In this document: positions 1-9,865 of the stretch, one piece after another
How positions within the stretch are numbered: the first letter of the stretch is position 1
Layout: each line of letters starts with the position of its first letter
Source of the DNA: Mytilus californianus
Lineage: Eukaryota > Mollusca > Bivalvia > Mytilida > Mytilidae
DNA: 64,000 nucleotides
NCBI RefSeq assembly: GCF_021869535.1
Contig: NW_026262594.1
Coordinates: 59,961-123,960, forward strand
Direction: 5' to 3'
The notes under the pieces: generated by a model
Databases searched by the model: none
Told to the model about the DNA's origin: nothing
The model's input: only the letters and a program-made list of their open reading frames with translations
Made by a program: the position numbers and the translations under genes

Positions 1-1290
1 GGCACAGGCTCATATAAATTTGACTTTTGAATAACTGTAATAAATCTGATAAATCAAATGAGTGTTCCGTTGCTTTTAATACTTATTATATTAAATTCAA
101 GAGTATTTAAAAAGCAAATTTTTGCAATATTTAAATTTTTTAGGCCAAAATCTTGACTGTTGAAAATATTTGATTTAAACGTCAAAAATAAACATCCAAA
201 TTTAAATATTAAAATGGCCCTAGTTTCTATAATATATATCCTATGGCCATGAAACTTGGCCAACTATCTTATAATTGCCTAAGCTTAGGTCATGCAAAGT
301 TTTATTAAAATTGGTCAAGTCTTTCTATCCTATTAGATGAATTCCGTAAATGTAGATTCTGTACTTTGGCAACTTTCCTGAATGGTTTGCTGGTTTCAAT
401 TTGTCAAACTCAATAAAAGTAAAGCATTTACATCTTTGTTTGACAGAAATTCTGTTTAAATGTCCCATTTTGGCATTATACGGATAAAATAAGCATTTTA
501 AAGCAGTTTCCATTTTATGCCTAAGAGCCATGCTGACTTTCTATCTGGCAGCTTTTTATGTTCCTGATATTTGTGTTTCTATGCTTAAATCAAATTTAAT
601 TAACCATTTGTGAACTCAGAATCTAGAGAAAAGTAGATCATCACAGAAAAAATTTGCAGAATATTTGTATTTATGTCCCTGGTTAAACGGCCTGTTTGAT
701 GTATGTGAAATGTGAAGAGCTTTGTACATAAAATCTGTAGTCCATCACAAATATTTCACTAAATCTGTAAAAAAAACACTTTACAATGATCAGTACACCC
801 TATTCATTTCATATGCTACCATAATTTTCTTCTTTAGGATAGTAAGTGGTTCAAATATATGCCAAATGAGACTAAAACTACATGCAAGTTTTCCATTGAA
901 AAGTGAAAAACTGGTCATCAGACCATACTGTCTGCAAAAAAAAGTTGAATTCAAGAGTCCTTTTGCAATTAGACTTCTTGTATCATGACATCTTAGCATA
1001 GAAATGAGCAAAAAGTAACAAATTTCAATTTCTTATAGCCTCTGTGTGCATTTTTATATGTAAATATGGGCTACGGCCTAAATCGACTCTAAATAATTCT
1101 CAGTCTTACATGGCCTAAGACCATTTTATACTCATGTGGTATGCTTTTTGTAACTTTTCTTTACATTTAAAGTACATTTAATATATATGGAAGAATAATG
1201 TATGGTTAAAAAACTTCAAAAACTTCAAATTGGTTGAAAAAAATGCATGTTTATGTAAGGCTTCCCTTTATTCGAAAATCTCTATTTTCA
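1..1290 (+). repeat. Unit 1, type S
   Basis: Short unit lacking a 457-bp block; the junction is between 336 and 337. It keeps 111 bp of the 149-bp block (226-336). The + label gives the phase used for all units and does not mean transcription. Confidence 0.97.
336..337. other. Deletion junction of S unit 1
   Basis: cctattag is joined directly to atgaattcc, skipping the 457-bp block. The same junction is in unit 4 at 5418/5419. Confidence 0.95.
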
Positions 1291-3186
1291 GGCACAGGCT
1301 CATATAAATTTGACTTTTGAATAACTGTAATAAATCTGATAAATCAAATGAGTGTTCCGTTGCTTTTAATACTTATTATATTAAATTCAAGAGTATTTAA
1401 AAAGCAAATTTTTGCAATATTTAAATTTTTTAGGCCAAAATCTTGACTGTTGAAAATATTTGATTTAAACGTCAAAAATAAACATCCAAATTTAAATATT
1501 AAAATGGCCCTAGTTTCTATAATATATATCCTATGGCCATGAAACTTGGCCAACTATCTTATAATTGCCTAAGCTTAGGTCATGCAAAGTTTTATTAAAA
1601 TTGGTCAAGTCTTTCTATCCTATTAGGTCCAAGGACACAGTTATCGTCCTTTGGTTTTCGTTGTTCTATAATATATATCCTATGGCCATGAAACTTGGCC
1701 AACTATCTTATAATTGCCTAAGCTTAGGTCATGCAAAGTTTTATTAAAATTGGTCAAGTCTTTCTATCCTATTAGGTCCAAGGACACAGTTATCGTCCTT
1801 TGGTTTTCGTTGTCTACGAATATAGTCCCTAGTGTGAACAGTGTATAACTTGCTTTTTTTTTTGATACACTTTCCCAATTTATTTCTTGATATTTTATGC
1901 ATGAAATATTAAGTAAGGGGATGAAATTACATGTTAAAAAAATTTGGGTGCTGAATCTTTATGTTAAGTAGTGATTTGGTCCAGTTAAAAAAGGTCAAAA
2001 ATTAGAATGTCTGAAGCTGTCAAACTGAATTTTAGCCCCCCTTAACACAGAATTGTCAATATTTTGAGTTAGAGCTGGTAGAAGTTTCTATAATTTTGAT
2101 ATTATTTGTATCAATAGTAGTACACTACACTGTAAAAATCTTTTTAAGATAGAGCAGGTGCGATTTTTTTAATTTGAATTTATTGTCTAAAAGAAATGCA
2201 CTACGAAATAACTGTGTTCTCGGGCCTAAGAGATGAATTCCGTAAATGTAGATTCTGTACTTTGGCAACTTTCCTGAATGGTTTGCTGGTTTCAATTTGT
2301 CAAACTCAATAAAAGTAAAGCATTTACATCTTTGTTTGACAGAAATTCTGTTTAAATGTCCCATTTTGGCATTATACGGATAAAATAAGCATTTTAAAGC
2401 AGTTTCCATTTTATGCCTAAGAGCCATGCTGACTTTCTATCTGGCAGCTTTTTATGTTCCTGATATTTGTGTTTCTATGCTTAAATCAAATTTAATTAAC
2501 CATTTGTGAACTCAGAATCTAGAGAAAAGTAGATCATCACAGAAAAAATTTGCAGAATATTTGTATTTATGTCCCTGGTTAAACGGCCTGTTTGATGTAT
2601 GTGAAATGTGAAGAGCTTTGTACATAAAATCTGTAGTCCATCACAAATATTTCACTAAATCTGTAAAAAAAACACTTTACAATGATCAGTACACCCTATT
2701 CATTTCATATGCTACCATAATTTTCTTCTTTAGGATAGTAAGTGGTTCAAATATATGCCAAATGAGACTAAAACTACATGCAAGTTTTCCATTGAAAAGT
2801 GAAAAACTGGTCATCAGACCATACTGTCTGCAAAAAAAAGTTGAATTCAAGAGTCCTTTTGCAATTAGACTTCTTGTATCATGACATCTTAGCATAGAAA
2901 TGAGCAAAAAGTAACAAATTTCAATTTCTTATAGCCTCTGTGTGCATTTTTATATGTAAATATGGGCTACGGCCTAAATCGACTCTAAATAATTCTCAGT
3001 CTTACATGGCCTAAGACCATTTTATACTCATGTGGTATGCTTTTTGTAACTTTTCTTTACATTTAAAGTACATTTAATATATATGGAAGAATAATGTATG
3101 GTTAAAAAACTTCAAAAACTTCAAATTGGTTGAAAAAAATGCATGTTTATGTAAGGCTTCCCTTTATTCGAAAATCTCTATTTTCA
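1291..3186 (+). repeat. Unit 2, type L
   Basis: Long unit with the 149-bp block twice in tandem (1516-1664 and 1665-1813). It carries the C allele at 2155. No private substitution was seen, and it serves as the L reference. Confidence 0.97.
1516..1813 (+). repeat. 149-bp tandem duplication that defines L units (reference copy)
   Basis: Two identical 149-bp copies (1516-1664, 1665-1813) start at tctataatatat and end at ttttcgttgt. The block holds two TGGCCA hexamers, the palindrome cctaagcttagg and a GGAC/GTCC hairpin. All 20 L units contain the pair at the same place (unit start +225 to +522), and M units have one copy (+225 to +373). A one-base T overlap at the junction leaves its exact position ambiguous by one base. 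The two copies agree except for single changes in units 20 and 32 (second copy) and unit 36 (first copy). Confidence 0.97.
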
Positions 3187-5082
3187 GGCACAGGCTCATA
3201 TAAATTTGACTTTTGAATAACTGTAATAAATCTGATAAATCAAATGAGTGTTCCGTTGCTTTTAATACTTATTATATTAAATTCAAGAGTATTTAAAAAG
3301 CAAATTTTTGCAATATTTAAATTTTTTAGGCCAAAATCTTGACTGTTGAAAATATTTGATTTAAACGTCAAAAATAAACATCCAAATTTAAATATTAAAA
3401 TGGCCCTAGTTTCTATAATATATATCCTATGGCCATGAAACTTGGCCAACTATCTTATAATTGCCTAAGCTTAGGTCATGCAAAGTTTTATTAAAATTGG
3501 TCAAGTCTTTCTATCCTATTAGGTCCAAGGACACAGTTATCGTCCTTTGGTTTTCGTTGTTCTATAATATATATCCTATGGCCATGAAACTTGGCCAACT
3601 ATCTTATAATTGCCTAAGCTTAGGTCATGCAAAGTTTTATTAAAATTGGTCAAGTCTTTCTATCCTATTAGGTCCAAGGACACAGTTATCGTCCTTTGGT
3701 TTTCGTTGTCTACGAATATAGTCCCTAGTGTGAACAGTGTATAACTTGCTTTTTTTTTTGATACACTTTCCCAATTTATTTCTTGATATTTTATGCATGA
3801 AATATTAAGTAAGGGGATGAAATTACATGTTAAAAAAATTTGGGTGCTGAATCTTTATGTTAAGTAGTGATTTGGTCCAGTTAAAAAAGGTCAAAAATTA
3901 GAATGTCTGAAGCTGTCAAACTGAATTTTAGCCCCCCTTAACACAGAATTGTCAATATTTTGAGTTAGAGCTGGTAGAAGTTTCTATAATTTTGATATTA
4001 TTTGTATCAATAGTAGTACACTACACTGTAAAAATCTTTTTAAGATAGAGCAGGTGCGATTTTTTTAATTTGAATTTATTGTCTAAAAGAAATGCACTAC
4101 GAAATAACTGTGTTCTCGGGCCTAAGAGATGAATTCCGTAAATGTAGATTCTGTACTTTGGCAACTTTCCTGAATGGTTTGCTGGTTTCAATTTGTCAAA
4201 CTCAATAAAAGTAAAGCATTTACATCTTTGTTTGACAGAAATTCTGTTTAAATGTCCCATTTTGGCATTATACGGATAAAATAAGCATTTTAAAGCAGTT
4301 TCCATTTAATGCCTAAGAGCCATGCTGACTTTCTATCTGGCAGCTTTTTATGTTCCTGATATTTGTGTTTCTATGCTTAAATCAAATTTAATTAACCATT
4401 TGTGAACTCAGAATCTAGAGAAAAGTAGATCATCACAGAAAAAATTTGCAGAATATTTGTATTTATGTCCCTGGTTAAACGGCCTGTTTGATGTATGTGA
4501 AATGTGAAGAGCTTTGTACATAAAATCTGTAGTCCATCACAAATATTTCACTAAATCTGTAAAAAAAACACTTTACAATGATCAGTACACCCTATTCATT
4601 TCATATGCTACCATAATTTTCTTCTTTAGGATAGTAAGTGGTTCAAATATATGCCAAATGAGACTAAAACTACATGCAAGTTTTCCATTGAAAAGTGAAA
4701 AACTGGTCATCAGACCATACTGTCTGCAAAAAAAAGTTGAATTCAAGAGTCCTTTTGCAATTAGACTTCTTGTATCATGACATCTTAGCATAGAAATGAG
4801 CAAAAAGTAACAAATTTCAATTTCTTATAGCCTCTGTGTGCATTTTTATATGTAAATATGGGCTACGGCCTAAATCGACTCTAAATAATTCTCAGTCTTA
4901 CATGGCCTAAGACCATTTTATACTCATGTGGTATGCTTTTTGTAACTTTTCTTTACATTTAAAGTACATTTAATATATATGGAAGAATAATGTATGGTTA
5001 AAAAACTTCAAAAACTTCAAATTGGTTGAAAAAAATGCATGTTTATGTAAGGCTTCCCTTTATTCGAAAATCTCTATTTTCA
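3187..5082 (+). repeat. Unit 3, type L
   Basis: The 149-bp pair is at 3412-3560 and 3561-3709. Private T>A at 4308. On the minus strand this change makes an in-frame TAA near the start of the 100-codon open frame, one argument that this frame is not a gene. Confidence 0.97.
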
Positions 5083-6372
5083 GGCACAGGCTCATATAAA
5101 TTTGACTTTTGAATAACTGTAATAAATCTGATAAATCAAATGAGTGTTCCGTTGCTTTTAATACTTATTATATTAAATTCAAGAGTATTTAAAAAGCAAA
5201 TTTTTGCAATATTTAAATTTTTTAGGCCAAAATCTTGACTGTTGAAAATATTTGATTTAAACGTCAAAAATAAACATCCAAATTTAAATATTAAAATGGC
5301 CCTAGTTTCTATAATATATATCCTATGGCCATGAAACTTGGCCAACTATCTTATAATTGCCTAAGCTTAGGTCATGCAAAGTTTTATTAAAATTGGTCAA
5401 GTCTTTCTATCCTATTAGATGAATTCCGTAAATGTAGATTCTGTACTTTGGCAACTTTCCTGAATGGTTTGCTGGTTTCAATTTGTCAAACTCAATAAAA
5501 GTAAAGCATTTACATCTTTGTTTGACAGAAATTCTGTTTAAATGTCCCATTTTGGCATTATACGGATAAAATAAGCATTTTAAAGCAGTTTCCATTTTAT
5601 GCCTAAGAGCCATGCTGACTTTCTATCTGGCAGCTTTTTATGTTCCTGATATTTGTGTTTCTATGCTTAAATCAAATTTAATTAACCATTTGTGAACTCA
5701 GAATCTAGAGAAAAGTAGATCATCACAGAAAAAATTTGCAGAATATTTGTATTTATGTCCCTGGTTAAACGGCCTGTTTGATGTATGTGAAATGTGAAGA
5801 GCTTTGTACATAAAATCTGTAGTCCATCACAAATATTTCACTAAATCTGTAAAAAAAACACTTTACAATGATCAGTACACCCTATTCATTTCATATGCTA
5901 CCATAATTTTCTTCTTTAGGATAGTAAGTGGTTCAAATATATGCCAAATGAGACTAAAACTACATGCAAGTTTTCCATTGAAAAGTGAAAAACTGGTCAT
6001 CAGACCATACTGTCTGCAAAAAAAAGTTGAATTCAAGAGTCCTTTTGCAATTAGACTTCTTGTATCATGACATCTTAGCATAGAAATGAGCAAAAAGTAA
6101 CAAATTTCAATTTCTTATAGCCTCTGTGTGCATTTTTATATGTAAATATGGGCTACGGCCTAAATCGACTCTAAATAATTCTCAGTCTTACATGGCCTAA
6201 GACCATTTTATACTCATGTGGTATGCTTTTTGTAACTTTTCTTTACATTTAAAGTACATTTAATATATATGGAAGAATAATGTATGGTTAAAAAACTTCA
6301 AAAACTTCAAATTGGTTGAAAAAAATGCATGTTTATGTAAGGCTTCCCTTTATTCGAAAATCTCTATTTTCA
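5083..6372 (+). repeat. Unit 4, type S
   Basis: Second short unit, with the same 457-bp deletion and the same junction (5418/5419) as unit 1, so both descend from one deletion. It lies 5082 bp after unit 1 with two L units between them. Confidence 0.97.
5418..5419. other. Deletion junction of S unit 4
   Basis: Base-for-base the same junction as in unit 1, which supports a single origin followed by copying. Confidence 0.95.
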
Positions 6373-6615
6373 GGCACAGGCTCATATAAATTTGACTTTT
6401 GAATAACTGTAATAAATCTGATAAATCAAATGAGTGTTCCGTTGCTTTTAATACTTATTATATTAAATTCAAGAGTATTTAAAAAGCAAATTTTTGCAAT
6501 ATTTAAATTTTTTAGGCCAAAATCTTGACTGTTGAAAATATTTGATTTAAACGTCAAAAATAAACATCCAAATTTAAATATTAAAATGGCCCTAGTTTCT
6601 ATAATATATATCCTA

Positions 6616-6661
6616 TGGCCATGAAACTTGGCCAACTATCTTATAATTGCCTAAGCTTAGG
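6616..6661. repeat. Palindrome-rich segment of the 149-bp block (shown in unit 5)
   Basis: TGGCCA occurs at 6616-6621 and 6629-6634 (each self-complementary, 13 bp apart), and the perfect 12-bp palindrome cctaagcttagg is at 6650-6661. The palindrome contains AAGCTT. It recurs once in each S and M and twice in each L. Possible protein-binding or cruciform site; function unknown. Confidence 0.85.
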
Positions 6662-6708
6662 TCATGCAAAGTTTTATTAAAATTGGTCAAGTCTTTCTAT
6701 CCTATTAG

Positions 6709-7165
6709 GTCCAAGGACACAGTTATCGTCCTTTGGTTTTCGTTGTCTACGAATATAGTCCCTAGTGTGAACAGTGTATAACTTGCTTTTTTTTTTGATA
6801 CACTTTCCCAATTTATTTCTTGATATTTTATGCATGAAATATTAAGTAAGGGGATGAAATTACATGTTAAAAAAATTTGGGTGCTGAATCTTTATGTTAA
6901 GTAGTGATTTGGTCCAGTTAAAAAAGGTCAAAAATTAGAATGTCTGAAGCTGTCAAACTGAATTTTAGCCCCCCTTAACACAGAATTGTCAATATTTTGA
7001 GTTAGAGCTGGTAGAAGTTTCTATAATTTTGATATTATTTGTATCAATAGTAGTACACTACACTGTAAAAATCTTTTTAAGATAGAGCAGGTGCGATTTT
7101 TTTAATTTGAATTTATTGTCTAAAAGAAATGCACTACGAAATAACTGTGTTCTCGGGCCTAAGAG
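6709..7165 (+). repeat. 457-bp block absent from S units (shown in unit 5)
   Basis: This segment starts gtccaaggacac and ends gggcctaagag. It is present in all M and L units and absent from units 1 and 4. The sequence before it ends in AG and it also ends in AG, giving 2 bp of microhomology. It contains a ten-T run and a six-C run, the two places where unit length slips by one base. There is no open frame or element end in it that I recognise. Confidence 0.93.
6711..6736. repeat. Imperfect inverted repeat, possible hairpin (shown in unit 5)
   Basis: ccaaggac at 6711-6718 pairs with gtcctttgg at 6728-6736, with one bulged base and a nine-base loop. It lies at the 3' end of the 149-bp block, so L units carry it twice and S units lack it. 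Confidence 0.8.
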
Positions 7166-7271
7166 ATGAATTCCGTAAATGTAGATTCTGTACTTTGGCA
7201 ACTTTCCTGAATGGTTTGCTGGTTTCAATTTGTCAAACTCAATAAAAGTAAAGCATTTACATCTTTGTTTG

Positions 7272-7284
7272 ACAGAAATTCTGT
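7272..7284. repeat. Short inverted repeat acagaaattctgt (shown in unit 5)
   Basis: Six-base arms around one central base. Present in every complete unit. No function recognised. Confidence 0.75.
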
Positions 7285-7740
7285 TTAAATGTCCCATTTT
7301 GGCATTATACGGATAAAATAAGCATTTTAAAGCAGTTTCCATTTTATGCCTAAGAGCCATGCTGACTTTCTATCTGGCAGCTTTTTATGTTCCTGATATT
7401 TGTGTTTCTATGCTTAAATCAAATTTAATTAACCATTTGTGAACTCAGAATCTAGAGAAAAGTAGATCATCACAGAAAAAATTTGCAGAATATTTGTATT
7501 TATGTCCCTGGTTAAACGGCCTGTTTGATGTATGTGAAATGTGAAGAGCTTTGTACATAAAATCTGTAGTCCATCACAAATATTTCACTAAATCTGTAAA
7601 AAAAACACTTTACAATGATCAGTACACCCTATTCATTTCATATGCTACCATAATTTTCTTCTTTAGGATAGTAAGTGGTTCAAATATATGCCAAATGAGA
7701 CTAAAACTACATGCAAGTTTTCCATTGAAAAGTGAAAAAC

Positions 7741-7754
7741 TGGTCATCAGACCA
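7741..7754. repeat. Short perfect hairpin tggtcatcagacca (shown in unit 5)
   Basis: Five-base arms with a four-base loop, present once in every complete unit. No T run follows closely, so it is not a convincing terminator. Confidence 0.75.
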
Positions 7755-8119
7755 TACTGTCTGCAAAAAAAAGTTGAATTCAAGAGTCCTTTTGCAATTA
7801 GACTTCTTGTATCATGACATCTTAGCATAGAAATGAGCAAAAAGTAACAAATTTCAATTTCTTATAGCCTCTGTGTGCATTTTTATATGTAAATATGGGC
7901 TACGGCCTAAATCGACTCTAAATAATTCTCAGTCTTACATGGCCTAAGACCATTTTATACTCATGTGGTATGCTTTTTGTAACTTTTCTTTACATTTAAA
8001 GTACATTTAATATATATGGAAGAATAATGTATGGTTAAAAAACTTCAAAAACTTCAAATTGGTTGAAAAAAATGCATGTTTATGTAAGGCTTCCCTTTAT
8101 TCGAAAATCTCTATTTTCA

Positions 8120-9865
8120 GGCACAGGCTCATATAAATTTGACTTTTGAATAACTGTAATAAATCTGATAAATCAAATGAGTGTTCCGTTGCTTTTAATA
8201 CTTATTATATTAAATTCAAGAGTATTTAAAAAGCAAATTTTTGCAATATTTAAATTTTTTAGGCCAAAATCTTGACTGTTGAAAATATTTGATTTAAACG
8301 TCAAAAATAAACATCCAAATTTAAATATTAAAATGGCCCTAGTTTCTATAATATATATCCTATGGCCATGAAACTTGGCCAACTATCTTATAATTGCCTA
8401 AGCTTAGGTCATGCAAAGTTTTATTAAAATTGGTCAAGTCTTTCTATCCTATTAGGTCCAAGGACACAGTTATCGTCCTTTGGTTTTCGTTGTCTACGAA
8501 TATAGTCCCTAGTGTGAACAGTGTATAACTTGCTTTTTTTTTGATACACTTTCCCAATTTATTTCTTGATATTTTATGCATGAAATATTAAGTAAGGGGA
8601 TGAAATTACATGTTAAAAAAATTTGGGTGCTGAATCTTTATGTTAAGTAGTGATTTGGTCCAGTTAAAAAAGGTCAAAAATTAGAATGTCTGAAGCTGTC
8701 AAACTGAATTTTAGCCCCCCTTAACACAGAATTGTCAATATTTTGAGTTAGAGCTGGTAGAAGTTTCTATAATTTTGATATTATTTGTATCAATAGTAGT
8801 ACACTACACTGTAAAAATCTTTTTAAGATAGAGTAGGTGCGATTTTTTTAATTTGAATTTATTGTCTAAAAGAAATGCACTACGAAATAACTGTGTTCTC
8901 GGGCCTAAGAGATGAATTCCGTAAATGTAGATTCTGTACTTTGGCAACTTTCCTGAATGGTTTGCTGGTTTCAATTTGTCAAACTCAATAAAAGTAAAGC
9001 ATTTACATCTTTGTTTGACAGAAATTCTGTTTAAATGTCCCATTTTGGCATTATACGGATAAAATAAGCATTTTAAAGCAGTTTCCATTTTATGCCTAAG
9101 AGCCATGCTGACTTTCTATCTGGCAGCTTTTTATGTTCCTGATATTTGTGTTTCTATGCTTAAATCAAATTTAATTAACCATTTGTGAACTCAGAATCTA
9201 GAGAAAAGTAGATCATCACAGAAAAAATTTGCAGAATATTTGTATTTATGTCCCTGGTTAAACGGCCTGTTTGATGTATGTGAAATGTGAAGAGCTTTGT
9301 ACATAAAATCTGTAGTCCATCACAAATATTTCACTAAATCTGTAAAAAAAACACTTTACAATGATCAGTACACCCTATTCATTTCATATGCTACCATAAT
9401 TTTCTTCTTTAGGATAGTAAGTGGTTCAAATATATGCCAAATGAGACTAAAACTACATGCAAGTTTTCCATTGAAAAGTGAAAAACTGGTCATCAGACCA
9501 TACTGTCTGCAAAAAAAAGTTGAATTCAAGAGTCCTTTTGCAATTAGACTTCTTGTATCATGACATCTTAGCATAGAAATGAGCAAAAAGTAACAAATTT
9601 CAATTTCTTATAGCCTCTGTGTGCATTTTTATATGTAAATATGGGCTACGGCCTAAATCGACTCTAAATAATTCTCAGTCTTACATGGCCTAAGACCATT
9701 TTATACTCATGTGGTATGCTTTTTGTAACTTTTCTTTACATTTAAAGTACATTTAATATATATGGAAGAATAATGTATGGTTAAAAAACTTCAAAAACTT
9801 CAAATTGGTTGAAAAAAATGCATGTTTATGTAAGGCTTCCCTTTATTCGAAAATCTCTATTTTCA
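8120..9865 (+). repeat. Unit 6, type M (1746 bp)
   Basis: One 149-bp block. It is one base shorter than other M units because the T run near 8533-8541 has nine T instead of ten. It carries the M-type T allele at 8834. Confidence 0.97.

Larger units (their letters stand above)
6373..8119 (+). repeat. Unit 5, type M carrying the L allele
   Basis: Medium unit with one 149-bp block (6598-6746). It has C at 7088 where every other M has T. It could be an L that lost one 149-bp copy, an ancestral M, or a recombinant with the neighbouring S/L domain. Confidence 0.97.

Noticed and set aside
722-988. 88-codon plus-strand open frame repeated in every unit, with a 73-codon frame opposite it
   Set aside because: It overlaps an antisense frame. 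The three changes seen in it (at 20398, 33137 and 62553 and their copies) all alter the amino acid. There is no recognisable domain or start context, so it is a by-product of the repeat.
1280-1300. Splice-acceptor-like sequence (tctattttcag/g) at the unit start
   Set aside because: There is no matching exon, donor or open frame; a pyrimidine run before AG is common in AT-rich DNA.
1344-1553. 69-codon minus-strand and 60-codon plus-strand open frames around the 149-bp block
   Set aside because: The 60-codon frame exists only because two 149-bp copies are joined, and the 69-codon frame is low-complexity AT-rich translation. Neither shows coding constraint.
2125-2427. 100-codon minus-strand open frame in M and L units
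   Set aside because: It is cut short in S units by the 457-bp deletion, has an in-frame stop in unit 3 (T>A at 4308) and an amino-acid change in unit 9. No protein family is recognised.
6738-6755. Possible CENP-B box near ttcgttgtctacg
   Set aside because: The core positions of the consensus (the A after TTCG plus four bases, and CGGG) are not met. The only CGGG in the unit is elsewhere, without a TTCG at the right distance.
6787-6796. T run as a terminator or poly(A) tail of a retroposed element
   Set aside because: No stem precedes the T run and no target-site duplication or retroelement sequence adjoins it.
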